NCBI RefSeq assembly: GCF_003048905.1
Contig: NZ_PIRO01000008.1
Span: forward strand, 1-35,032
Length of the DNA stretch: 35,032 bases
From: Campylobacter concisus
GTDB taxonomy: Bacteria > Campylobacterota > Campylobacteria > Campylobacterales > Campylobacteraceae
Direction of reading: 5' to 3'
Made by a program: the position numbers and the translations under genes. Numbering within the stretch: the first letter of the stretch is position 1; the number at the start of each line of letters is the position of its first letter. Shown here piece by piece: positions 8,288 to 16,754 of this stretch. The notes under the pieces were generated by a model. That model made no database searches, was not told where the DNA came from, and was given only the letters and a program-made list of their open reading frames with translations.

Positions 8288-8290
8288 GCA

Positions 8291-8968
8291 ATGAAAAAAG
8301 AAGACAATGAAGCTATAACTTATGAAGCAAGCTTTAGGTATTTGATTGAAAAATCAAATAGAAGGGCTTGGTTAGTTGCTTTTGTAAGTGTAATTATCAC
8401 TTTTATGTCAATTTTGGCGGTCACATTGCTTACCCCTTTAAAAGAAGCTGTGCCATACGTGATAAGAGTTGATAATCAAACTGGAATGGTAGATATCATA
8501 ACATCATTAAAAGAAGAGGACGTCTCCCAAAATGAGGCAATAGACAAATACTTTGTTTCAAACTATATCAAAATTAGAGAGGGATATTATTTTGATCTAT
8601 TGCAGCATGATTATGAGCTTACACAAATTTATAGCTCACCTGAGGTAGCAAAAGACTATACAGCCATTTATAATGGCAAATTTGCAAGACATGAGCAGCT
8701 AAAAGACACCTATAAAGTTGAAATTCAAATACTTTCGGTTGTTTTAAGTGAAAGAGCAGGAACAAAAATGGCAACAATTCGCTTTAATGAGAATTTAAAG
8801 AAAATTGTAAAAGATGAAGCCTCTATGCAAAGCGAAGTGAAAACAAAGGTAGCCACTCTTTCATATGCTTATGATACAAAAATGCAAATGAGCGAAGAAG
8901 AGAGAATAGAAAATCCTCTTGGCTTTAAAGTATTAACATATAGAATTGATGATGAAATAAGGAGATAA
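8291..8968 (+). CDS. virB8: VirB8 T4SS assembly protein
   Basis: 225-aa bitopic inner-membrane protein: a short cytoplasmic N-terminus with YEASFRYLIEKSNRRAW, one membrane helix at about residues 27-49, then a periplasmic NTF2-like domain with PYVIRVDNQTGMVDI and a conserved YVIxxEGY-like IKIREGYYF segment. VirB8 nucleates assembly of the core complex. AGGAATAGGCA precedes the start, and virB9 follows after two bases. Confidence 0.9.
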   Translation: MKKEDNEAITYEASFRYLIEKSNRRAWLVAFVSVIITFMSILAVTLLTPLKEAVPYVIRVDNQTGMVDIITSLKEEDVSQNEAIDKYFVSNYIKIREGYYFDLLQHDYELTQIYSSPEVAKDYTAIYNGKFARHEQLKDTYKVEIQILSVVLSERAGTKMATIRFNENLKKIVKDEASMQSEVKTKVATLSYAYDTKMQMSEEERIENPLGFKVLTYRIDDEIRR

Positions 8969-8970
8969 AG

Positions 8971-9915
8971 ATGAGATCGATTGTATTAACAGCCTTATCT
9001 TTAGCACTATTAACAAGTAGCCTATCTGCTCTAAATACTCCGTCAAGTTCAAAATTTGACAGAAGAGTATCTTATGCTACATATAATGCTGATGATGTTT
9101 TTCTTGTAAAATGTAAAAACGGCTATGTATCGATGCTTCAATTTGCTGATAATGAAAGAATAGTCAATATCGCAACTGGCTTTTCAAGTGGCTGGGAAAT
9201 CGTAGATAAGGAAAATTTCTTATTTATCAAGCCAAAGGCATACGTAATAAATGAGTCTGAGCAAAACGCTCCAAAAACAATGACTGATAGCAACGGCGAT
9301 GAGATAGATTTTCAAATGCCCTCAGTGATCCAGCCAAATGCTAAAGAATGGAATACAAACCTTATTGTTACCACTACAAATAAAATTTATATATTTGACT
9401 TAAGACTTGACGAGGAAAATATCAATTATAGGGTTAAATTTAACTATCCACTAGATGAAAAACTCAAAGAACAAAACAAAAAACAAGCTCTTGAGCTAGC
9501 CAAAAAACAAATTGACGAGAAAAAAGAGCTAGATACTGAGGTAGATAAAGTCAATGTCCCTAGAAACTGGGATTTTATGATGCACGTCAATAAAGGCAGC
9601 GATACAATAGCTCCTGATTTTGTTTATGACGACGGCGTATTTACATATATTGGCTTTAATTCTACGAAGACAATCCCTAGTATTTTCTTATTTGACGAGG
9701 CTAATAAAGAGAGCATTTTAAATACTCACTTAAAAAAAGATGGCAATTACGATGTTTTGGTGGTGCATAAGATAGCACAAAAACTACTGCTAAGAAGTGG
9801 CGACAAGCTTGTTGGTATTATGAATAATAGCTATGGCAAAAATCCACTTTCTAAGACTTACGACACTACAAAACAAAACATAGAAAGAGAGATCTTGGAC
9901 AATGGCAGCAAATAA
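8971..9915 (+). CDS. virB9: VirB9/TrbG-like core complex protein
   Basis: 314-aa periplasmic protein. The signal peptide ends near SLSA-LNTP. The N-terminal domain includes a GFSSGWEI segment and LIVTTTNKIYIFDLRL, typical of the VirB9/TrbG N-domain. The C-terminal part carries the small beta domain that contacts VirB7 and VirB10 (PDFVYDDGVFTYIGF). An insertion rich in Lys and Glu lies around residues 165-195. AGGAGATAAAG precedes the ATG; the 3' end overlaps virB10 by 14 bases. Confidence 0.9.
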   Translation: MRSIVLTALSLALLTSSLSALNTPSSSKFDRRVSYATYNADDVFLVKCKNGYVSMLQFADNERIVNIATGFSSGWEIVDKENFLFIKPKAYVINESEQNAPKTMTDSNGDEIDFQMPSVIQPNAKEWNTNLIVTTTNKIYIFDLRLDEENINYRVKFNYPLDEKLKEQNKKQALELAKKQIDEKKELDTEVDKVNVPRNWDFMMHVNKGSDTIAPDFVYDDGVFTYIGFNSTKTIPSIFLFDEANKESILNTHLKKDGNYDVLVVHKIAQKLLLRSGDKLVGIMNNSYGKNPLSKTYDTTKQNIEREILDNGSK

Positions 9916-11179
9916 TAAAAAAAGCATTTCTGAGCAAGAGGAATTTAAAGATATCATTGATGATACTGAGCTTGAAGACGAGAGATTAAAGACAAGAAAA
10001 CTTCAAGCATTTGGAGTTGTCGCCTTTGCTGCTGTTGCCCTCGTTTTAGGTCTAGTAGCTCTTATTGGTAACTTTAAAAACCACGATGAGCAAGATGAAA
10101 AACAAAAAATTGCAGTTGGAACGAACGTGCAAAAAGGCGATTTTTCAATAAAGGAAGAAGCTCAAAAGATTAAAGAGCTAGTCCTTGCAGATAGAAATTT
10201 TACTGCTAATAAGGAAGAAGCACCAAAAAGTGATCCTTTTGTTGCAAAACCAGAAGCCAAAAAACAAGTAGTTATGGATTATAAGCCAAGAGTTTATAAA
10301 AGCACTTCATCTCTACTAGTATCAAATGCCTCTGCAAATAGCGGTGACTCGTCTGCAGGTGTCAGAAATTCAGAAGTGAATGAGAATGGGGAAAGAGTTG
10401 TAAAAACTGTTAGTGGCGAATATGTTTTTGATAGCAATGGAAACTTCATAAGAAGAAATGGCGAACCGCCAAAAGATTTTTCAGATAATGCTAACAACAA
10501 CGATAATGGAAGTGATAATTCTGAGTATGAAACCGCTGGAGTATTCACTCCTAAGAGTGCAAAAGTTGGTAGCTTTGATCCAAATTTGTATTTATCAAAA
10601 GGAACATATATTGGCTGCTCGCTTGATACAAGGTTAGTTTCAACAATCAAAGGTGGAATTTCTTGCACTGTGAGCGAGAATATCTATTCTACAAATGGCA
10701 CAACGCTTCTAATTGAAAAAGGATCAAAGATCACTGGCTTTTTCAATAGCGGCCAAATGAATGATGGTATGGATAGAATTTTTGTAGTCTGGAGTGAGAT
10801 TAGAACTCCTAACAATATTATTATCCCAGTAAGCAGCGGTGCAAGCGATGAACTTGGCGGATCTGGAATACCAGGATATGTCGATCACCACTGGCTTGAA
10901 AGATTTGGCTCTGCAATTTTGCTTAGTATCATAGATGATGCTGCAAATGTTGCACTAAATGGCGGCAGTGGGACGAGAAATAATAACAATATTAACTATG
11001 TTGATAACACGAGAGAAACGACAATGCAAATGGCAAACACAGCTCTTGAAAAATTTATCAATATCCAGCCAACACTTTATAAAAATCATGGCGATATCGT
11101 CGGCGTTTATGTTAATAGAGATATTGACTTTTCAAAAGTCTATAAGCTTAACGTAAAAAGGAAAAGAAATGCACGCTAA
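9902..11179 (+). CDS. virB10: VirB10/TrbI-like core scaffold protein
   Basis: 425-aa protein spanning the envelope: a cytoplasmic N-terminus, a membrane helix at about residues 36-57, a long low-complexity periplasmic linker rich in Asn, Gly and Ser, and a conserved C-terminal barrel domain (about 215-375). The latter includes YIGCSLDTRLVSTIKGG, CTVSENIYS, EKGSKITGFF and a GSGIPGYVDHHWLERFG segment. VirB10 couples ATPase energy to the outer-membrane pore. Its start lies within virB9 and its stop within virB11, so translation is coupled on both sides. Confidence 0.93.
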   Translation: MAANNKKSISEQEEFKDIIDDTELEDERLKTRKLQAFGVVAFAAVALVLGLVALIGNFKNHDEQDEKQKIAVGTNVQKGDFSIKEEAQKIKELVLADRNFTANKEEAPKSDPFVAKPEAKKQVVMDYKPRVYKSTSSLLVSNASANSGDSSAGVRNSEVNENGERVVKTVSGEYVFDSNGNFIRRNGEPPKDFSDNANNNDNGSDNSEYETAGVFTPKSAKVGSFDPNLYLSKGTYIGCSLDTRLVSTIKGGISCTVSENIYSTNGTTLLIEKGSKITGFFNSGQMNDGMDRIFVVWSEIRTPNNIIIPVSSGASDELGGSGIPGYVDHHWLERFGSAILLSIIDDAANVALNGGSGTRNNNNINYVDNTRETTMQMANTALEKFINIQPTLYKNHGDIVGVYVNRDIDFSKVYKLNVKRKRNAR

Positions 11180-12158
11180 CGTTATGGGCGATGGGCATAT
11201 TTTAACTCAGTATGCCGAAAAATATTTTGGTGAGTATTTGTCAAACGATGAAATCAACGAAATTTGCTACAACGGCGACGATAAGGTTTTTTGTGAAAAC
11301 GTTAGAGGCGAATGGATAACTTTTACAAGAAACGATATAGATTTTAAGAAAATTTATGCCTTTGCCCAAACTTGTGCTAGCTACAAAGAAGACACAATAG
11401 ACGATAAAAAGCCTATCTTATCTTGTGTATTACCAACTGGAGAGAGAGTGCAAATTCTTGTCCCTCCAGTTATGCCAAAAGGTAGAATTTCAGTCACCAT
11501 AAGAAAGCCATCAAAGGTTAAATACACCCTTGAAAATTATATCGATAATGGCTCTTTGGATATAAAAACTGCAGAGAAATTTAAAGAAGCGGTCAAAAAT
11601 GGTAAAAATATAGTTGTATGTGGCGAAACTGGTAGTGGTAAAACAACTTTTATGAAGACATTAGTTGATTTTATACCCTACAATGAAAGGGTAATTACTA
11701 TCGAGGACGTGCCTGAGCTTGTTTTTACACACCAAGACAATGTAGTTTCCCTTTTTTACCCTAGCGAGGCAAAAAGCACTGATTTAATCAACTCTGCCTC
11801 TCTCTTAAAATCTTGTTTGAGAATGAAGCCAGATAGAATTTTGCTTGCCGAGCTAAGAAGCGGCGAAACCTATGATTTTCTTAACGTAATTTCAAGCGGG
11901 CACAACGGCTCAATGACAAGCTTGCACGCTGGCGACGTCACAAGTGCGTATAACCGCCTTGTAATGATGAGTATGCAAAACGAGCAGGCAAGAAGCACTG
12001 GTAAAGAGTTGATCCTTGAAATTTGCAAAAGAGTGATCGACGTTATCATCATCTTTAAAAAAGAAAACGGCAAAAGACAAGTTACTGAATACGAATACGA
12101 CGGCGTTTTATTTAAAAGAAATACTGACGGCATGTTTTTTAATGCCTCAGAAAAATAA
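11169..12158 (+). CDS. virB11: VirB11 hexameric ATPase
   Basis: 329-aa cytoplasmic secretion ATPase. Walker A GETGSGKT is at residues 152-159. It is followed by an Asp box around ITIEDVPEL, a Walker B region near RILLAELRSGE, and a His box in SSGHNGSMTSLHAGD. The length is normal for the family. AAGGAAAAG stands just before the ATG within the end of virB10. VirB11 switches the machine between pilus building and DNA translocation, working with VirB4 and VirD4. Confidence 0.95.
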   Translation: MHANVMGDGHILTQYAEKYFGEYLSNDEINEICYNGDDKVFCENVRGEWITFTRNDIDFKKIYAFAQTCASYKEDTIDDKKPILSCVLPTGERVQILVPPVMPKGRISVTIRKPSKVKYTLENYIDNGSLDIKTAEKFKEAVKNGKNIVVCGETGSGKTTFMKTLVDFIPYNERVITIEDVPELVFTHQDNVVSLFYPSEAKSTDLINSASLLKSCLRMKPDRILLAELRSGETYDFLNVISSGHNGSMTSLHAGDVTSAYNRLVMMSMQNEQARSTGKELILEICKRVIDVIIIFKKENGKRQVTEYEYDGVLFKRNTDGMFFNASEK

Positions 12159-12173
12159 GGCTAGGAAAAGACT

Positions 12174-14177
12174 ATGGCAGCTCCGCAACAAAAAGTAGAA
12201 TTAGAAAGAGCACAAATTATTGCTTTGGTAATAGTTGCCCTTGTTCTAACTTACTTTTTAACAGCCGTTTTAATGTTCGCTCTAAATGGAGCGATGAATA
12301 AATTTATGAAGCTCTTTACGCTAGATTTTACTATCATTGCTCTAGTTAATGGCTATAAAAACGCCTATTTGGCTTTGCTTTTGGCTGCCATACTCTCTTT
12401 TTCTTTGGCGTTTGCAATTCCATATATACCAAAAAAGAGAAAGCTTTATGGCGATGCTAAATTTGCAAATGCTAACGATATAAGAAAACTTGGACTATTT
12501 CCTAAGAAAAACAACGATGGCATTATAATAGGCAAATATAACGGCAAGCTATTAAGATATGGTGGACAACAATTTGTCGCTCTTGGTGCTCCAACAAGAA
12601 GTGGTAAAGGCGTTGGTATTATAATCCCAAACTTACTTGACTATCCAAATTCTTGTGTCGTGCAAGATATAAAACAAGAGTGCTATGAATTTACATCAAA
12701 GTATAGGGAGCAGGTTTTAGGACAAGAGGTATTTGTTTTTAACCCTTTTTCAAAAAACACACATAGATATAACCCTCTTTTCTATATCGATATGGACGGA
12801 GATAATGCTGACGCTGAATTAACCGACTTTGGTAATATTCTATATCCATTAAAAGGCGATGGAAGCGTAACAGACTATTTTAACGGCAAAGCAAAGGATC
12901 TTTTTATAGGACTTTGCTATTTAATGAATGATTTACTAAACACTCCTAGAGGCTTAAGTTTTCTTGAAGCTCATAATCTGGAGTGCGACTTTTCACTATA
13001 TGGAATTTTAAGGCTAAGCGAGGGCTTAAAATTTAAAATTGAAGAGGGTAATGGGGATGTTAGAGTTATAGATAACTTTGCTGATACATATAATACTCTA
13101 GTTAGTTTTGACATGGTTTGCCCTAAAGCAAAAGAGAGAATTGATGCCTTTTTTGAGATAAAAAGCGATAATGAGAGAAGCTCTGCAATGGGTAGCTTTA
13201 TTTCTCCTCTTTCGTCTTTTAGAGCCGATAATATGAGATTGGCCACTAGTGCAAACGACTTTGATTTTAGAGATCTAAGGCGTAAAAAGATGACAATATA
13301 TATTGCCATCACGTCAGACAAAAAAGCTAGTGCAAAGCAAATTCTAAATATATTTTGGCAGCAGCTAATCCTTATAAACGTCCAGCAAGGCTTGCCGCAA
13401 TCAAATAGCGAGCTAAAGCACCCTTGCCTTTTATTGATGGACGAATTTACTGCTTGCGGATATCTAGCAACTTATTCTAATGCTATTTCGTTTATGGCAG
13501 GATATGATCTTAGAAGTCTAATAGCATATCAAGCAGACTCACAACTTATGACACCAAAACCAGAGGGATATGGAAGAGAAGAGGCTTTAACCCTTTTAGC
13601 AAACCACGCATGCCGAATTTATTATTCTCCAAAACTTAACGAGGATGCAAAAAAACTAAGCGAGGATTTGGGAACAACTACTGTGAAGAATAGAAGCAGA
13701 AATTTAGGCAAAGGTGGCGGTGGAAGCGAGAGCGACACCAGCACCCCTTTAATGATGGCACAAGAGCTAAAAACAATGAATTTTAAAAATGAGATTATCT
13801 TAATTGATAGTGCCAAGCCTATATTTTGCGAAAAGGCGTTTTACTACAAAGATAAATACTTTATGGATAAATTTAAACAAGTTTCACCTAGCCTTGCAAA
13901 AATTAAAGGCTTGCCAAGTCAAGAGCAGTTGATGAAAGCAGTCCAAAACAACGAAACAAGGACTACTCTCCCAACTCAAAGTGAAGAAAGCACGAGAGAG
14001 TGGATATATGAAAATGTTATGAAACCTAGACTTGAAAAATTTGAAGACGAATTTATGGCTATATCTTTGGAATACGAAGAAAAAATGAGAAACCTAGGTG
14101 ATGACGTCGAAGCAATTAGTGATGAAGAAATAGACAAATACCAAAGAAATTTACAATCAGATGAACAAAGGAGTTAA
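12174..14177 (+). CDS. virD4: VirD4/TraG-type coupling protein
   Basis: 667-aa T4SS coupling ATPase that brings the relaxosome to the channel. Two membrane helices lie at about residues 12-35 and 62-82. The P-loop GAPTRSGKG spans residues 138-146, followed by the typical VVQDIKQECYEFTSKYR segment, and Walker B LLLMDEFTACG has Asp423-Glu424. The C-terminal approximately 80 residues are acidic and helical (YEEKMRNLGDDVEAISDEE), a common site for substrate recognition. Fifteen bases separate it from virB11. Confidence 0.94.
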   Translation: MAAPQQKVELERAQIIALVIVALVLTYFLTAVLMFALNGAMNKFMKLFTLDFTIIALVNGYKNAYLALLLAAILSFSLAFAIPYIPKKRKLYGDAKFANANDIRKLGLFPKKNNDGIIIGKYNGKLLRYGGQQFVALGAPTRSGKGVGIIIPNLLDYPNSCVVQDIKQECYEFTSKYREQVLGQEVFVFNPFSKNTHRYNPLFYIDMDGDNADAELTDFGNILYPLKGDGSVTDYFNGKAKDLFIGLCYLMNDLLNTPRGLSFLEAHNLECDFSLYGILRLSEGLKFKIEEGNGDVRVIDNFADTYNTLVSFDMVCPKAKERIDAFFEIKSDNERSSAMGSFISPLSSFRADNMRLATSANDFDFRDLRRKKMTIYIAITSDKKASAKQILNIFWQQLILINVQQGLPQSNSELKHPCLLLMDEFTACGYLATYSNAISFMAGYDLRSLIAYQADSQLMTPKPEGYGREEALTLLANHACRIYYSPKLNEDAKKLSEDLGTTTVKNRSRNLGKGGGGSESDTSTPLMMAQELKTMNFKNEIILIDSAKPIFCEKAFYYKDKYFMDKFKQVSPSLAKIKGLPSQEQLMKAVQNNETRTTLPTQSEESTREWIYENVMKPRLEKFEDEFMAISLEYEEKMRNLGDDVEAISDEEIDKYQRNLQSDEQRS

Positions 14178-14178
14178 T

Positions 14179-14613
14179 TTGAAAACAACAGAATTTTTAA
14201 AAATTGTATTGTTTGGCTTAGTTGTAGTTGGATGCAGCAGACCACCAGAACCAGTAAAACTTGATGGCGGCTCAGCCACTACAATAAATCAAGGCTTGGT
14301 TGTCGAAACACAACAAGGCGTTGGCAAAGATCCATTTTTGAAAAATAACAAATGGAGCTACAACATGTATTTTGTAAAGACCAGCAAAGGTCTTATCGAA
14401 AACGATCAAACAGTTAAGGCATTTTTTCTAGCACACAACTCTGCAAAAATGGTCATTATAGGCAATGAAGCCATTGCACAAGAATATAAGGACTATTTTT
14501 TGAATAATCAAGTTACAGCGGAGATTGAAATACACCCAGTTGACAGCATTAATCTTTCAAAGAATAAGGTTAATGTTTTGTTTTTCTCAAAAAATTACTC
14601 TAAAGGAAAATAA
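14179..14613 (+). CDS. Cag12/CagT-like T4SS lipoprotein
   Basis: 144-aa lipoprotein. I choose the TTG at 14179 because AAAGGAG ends five bases before it; the upstream ATG at 14161 has no ribosome binding site and lies inside virD4. From TTG the signal peptide ends with lipobox VVGC (Cys19). The mature part contains KWSYNMYFVKTSKG and an alpha/beta C-terminal half, reminiscent of the Cag12 family, which includes CagT of the H. pylori Cag system. It would be a second outer-membrane lipoprotein besides VirB7. The family call is tentative. Confidence 0.65.
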   Translation: MKTTEFLKIVLFGLVVVGCSRPPEPVKLDGGSATTINQGLVVETQQGVGKDPFLKNNKWSYNMYFVKTSKGLIENDQTVKAFFLAHNSAKMVIIGNEAIAQEYKDYFLNNQVTAEIEIHPVDSINLSKNKVNVLFFSKNYSKGK

Positions 14614-14615
14614 AG

Positions 14616-14867
14616 ATGAAAAAATTTGCCCTTTTCTTGGTCTTAGTTGCGTTTATCGGATCTGCTTATGCAAGCGGTATAAAAACAGACGAGCTAACTG
14701 GAGATACAAAGCTGGCTTGCGAAGCTTTACTATGCTTAAAAAGCCCAAATAAACCTAAAGAGTGCGATGCTGCATTGAAAAAATACTACTCAATAAAGGC
14801 TAAAAAATCTAAAGATACTGCAAGAAAACGCAAAAATTTTCTTAATCTTTGTCCAGTTGAGAATTAA
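14616..14867 (+). CDS. trbM: TrbM/KikA-like periplasmic protein
   Basis: 83-aa exported protein. The signal peptide ends near SAYA-SGIKT. The mature protein has four cysteines in the order expected of TrbM: KLACEALLCLKSP, then ECDAALKKYY and FLNLCP near the end, probably two disulfides. TrbM/KikA proteins accompany conjugative T4SS genes, and their exact role is unclear. AAAGGAAAATAAAG precedes the ATG, and the gene follows the Cag12-like lipoprotein by two bases. Confidence 0.8.
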   Translation: MKKFALFLVLVAFIGSAYASGIKTDELTGDTKLACEALLCLKSPNKPKECDAALKKYYSIKAKKSKDTARKRKNFLNLCPVEN

Positions 14868-14883
14868 TCAATAAGGAAAGAAA

Positions 14884-15915
14884 ATGTCAGGCAAAAGATA
14901 TAATCAAGCAAATATCATCTTTGAAGAAATGCAAAATCAAGAAAGTAGCGAAGCCAACCTAGTTGGCAAAGCTACTGAGCTAGTAAAAAAAGAAAACGGC
15001 TCAGCAGAACTTGCTGGAGATGCTGGAGAACAAAATAATAAAACTTCAGAGAACATTGGCGAGCAAGAGCTAAATTTTGAAAAGGCTTTAGAAATACTAG
15101 GAATAAAGCTAACTCAAGATGATCATAAAACAGCAATACTTGATTATTCTCAGTGTGTAAAGAATTTTAATAATATTCTCGAGAGGGATAAGGTTAAAAG
15201 AAAAATCATCAAAGAGAGCCTCGACGTCGAAAACAATAAAACAACATTGTCGGCCATAGACGATATAGAAAAGAACTGGGACGAGCTAAGAGATTATTTC
15301 AAAGCCCTTATCAGCTTCTTTACAAATCCGCCTAGCAAAGAAATTTTTGAACTTACAAATCATAACGCCCTCTTAAATTCAGTATATCAAAGCTTTAAAA
15401 AATTTGAACAAGACTTTGAGGACTTAAATTTAACCCAAAATATGTCAAGCAAGATAAGGGCGTTAAACGATCGTATAAGTGAGCTTGACAACTTCAATAA
15501 ACAAATTGAGGCAAAAACCGAGCATAGCTTTCAGTTTTACTCTACTTTTATTGATGAGCTTTCTAAAAATCAGCAAGAGAAGCTGAGTAACTTTATAGAA
15601 AAGACTGACGGAATAACACAAAAAATGAAAGATCTTTTTAACTCTTATGATAAATCGATGAGTGAAAGATTGAAATTTTACAAAGGAGGATCTAAATGGT
15701 TAAGCATAATTAGCCTATTGTTGGCACTTGGTTGTGGTGGGCTTGCTTTTTTCACACTTTCATTATCAAATGAAATTAGCACGCAAGGAGCTATCCTTAA
15801 ACAATTAGGCGATATTGGCGTAGAACAAACGAATAAAGAAGTTAAATTTGAACTTCCTAAAAACGCCAGATACCTAAAAAAGGATGACAAAACATACATT
15901 ATTATAGATAAATAA
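14884..15915 (+). CDS. Coiled-coil protein with C-terminal membrane helix
   Basis: 343-aa protein without a recognised family. The N-terminal 75 residues are polar and low complexity; about 75-270 is predicted helical with coiled-coil character; one membrane helix lies at about 272-295; a 48-residue tail follows, with LPKNARYLKKDDKTYIIID at its end. AAGGAAAG lies just before the ATG. Its position directly after trbM suggests an inner-membrane accessory factor of transfer, perhaps organising relaxosome or channel, but that is inference from context. Confidence 0.75.
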   Translation: MSGKRYNQANIIFEEMQNQESSEANLVGKATELVKKENGSAELAGDAGEQNNKTSENIGEQELNFEKALEILGIKLTQDDHKTAILDYSQCVKNFNNILERDKVKRKIIKESLDVENNKTTLSAIDDIEKNWDELRDYFKALISFFTNPPSKEIFELTNHNALLNSVYQSFKKFEQDFEDLNLTQNMSSKIRALNDRISELDNFNKQIEAKTEHSFQFYSTFIDELSKNQQEKLSNFIEKTDGITQKMKDLFNSYDKSMSERLKFYKGGSKWLSIISLLLALGCGGLAFFTLSLSNEISTQGAILKQLGDIGVEQTNKEVKFELPKNARYLKKDDKTYIIIDK

Positions 15916-15941
15916 GATGACAAAATTTAAAAGGATATAAG

Positions 15942-16685
15942 ATGACAAACGAAAACACTCAAGAAGCAAAAACTTCAAAGCTATACGTAAGTGCAGGCGA
16001 TTACACTAATCAACACGGCGAAAGCGGAATTGTTACTGGTTTTGGCGAAATGAAGCCATATATAGATGACAAAGGTCAAAATCAAGACGTTAATGCAAGA
16101 GCAATATTAAAAAAGATTAGTGATATCGGAAATTTTATCAGTGCTACTGTTGGTGAAAAAGACAAAAATAAAATTGGTATTGACATAAGAGGAACTGACG
16201 AAAAAGGTCAAGAAAGTTTTATGAAAGCTAACGTATGGACTGACTCAGGCATAGGCAAGAGTGGATCTAGTTATTCTTTTAGAAAGATTACAATCGAAGT
16301 TAGCCCAGAGAAAATCAATGAAAAGACTGGCGAGGTTATCCAGCCTGCTCAAAGACTTTACGCTACTAAGATGCCACAAGGCGGTTATAGCTTTGATAAG
16401 AATAATAGCGGCGAGTTAATTGCTAAATTTAACTCAAATATCCAAAAAGGTGCTGACTTTACACTTACTCCTAAAAAAGACACTACCTTATCAAAATACC
16501 CAGAGCTATCAAATACTATTAATACAATAAAAGAGCATAAATCGTCTTTTGTTGAAATAGCATTTGTAGCTGGTAAGGGTGCAATGATAAATAGCATTAC
16601 TCCCACGAATGGAGGTAACGGAATAGGAGCTGCACAACTTCAAAATTCCGTCGCCAAGAAAACAAAAAAAGATATAGAACGCTAA
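15942..16685 (+). CDS. Hypothetical soluble beta-rich protein at the end of the transfer operon
   Basis: 247-aa soluble protein with no membrane segment. It has a regular alternation of short hydrophobic strands and turns (KLYVSAGDYTNQHGESGIV, then RKITIEVSPEK) and a helical basic tail. I do not recognise the family; an OB-like or nucleic-acid-binding beta fold is possible but unproven. AAAAGGATATAAG precedes the ATG. It is the last gene before a strong terminator at 16699 and so likely belongs to the transfer transcript. Confidence 0.72.
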   Translation: MTNENTQEAKTSKLYVSAGDYTNQHGESGIVTGFGEMKPYIDDKGQNQDVNARAILKKISDIGNFISATVGEKDKNKIGIDIRGTDEKGQESFMKANVWTDSGIGKSGSSYSFRKITIEVSPEKINEKTGEVIQPAQRLYATKMPQGGYSFDKNNSGELIAKFNSNIQKGADFTLTPKKDTTLSKYPELSNTINTIKEHKSSFVEIAFVAGKGAMINSITPTNGGNGIGAAQLQNSVAKKTKKDIER

Positions 16686-16698
16686 TCTCTATACCTAG

Positions 16699-16727
16699 TT
16701 GAGCCTCTTTTTAGAGGCTCAAATTTT
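16699..16727 (+). terminator. Intrinsic terminator of the transfer operon
   Basis: A perfect 10-bp stem, TTGAGCCTCT and AGAGGCTCAA around a TTTT loop, is followed by ATTTT. Its GC content stands out from the surrounding DNA. It starts 13 bases after the 15942-16685 gene and ends 27 bases before the topoisomerase gene. Confidence 0.88.
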
Positions 16728-16754
16728 ATCAAAAAATATGGAGCTGCCAAAGAA

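Noticed and set aside
10294-10668. 124-codon minus-strand open frame within virB10
   Set aside because: It is opposite the low-complexity linker of VirB10, with Ser/Leu-rich composition typical of a shadow frame.
14525-14752. Plus-strand frame overlapping the Cag12-like and trbM genes
   Set aside because: The two genes on either side have good ribosome binding sites, signal peptides and family patterns; this frame has none.
15681-15698. AAAGGAGG followed by ATG inside the coiled-coil gene
   Set aside because: It looks like a perfect ribosome binding site, but the ATG is out of frame and opens only five codons; the bases encode Lys-Gly-Gly-Ser of the gene.
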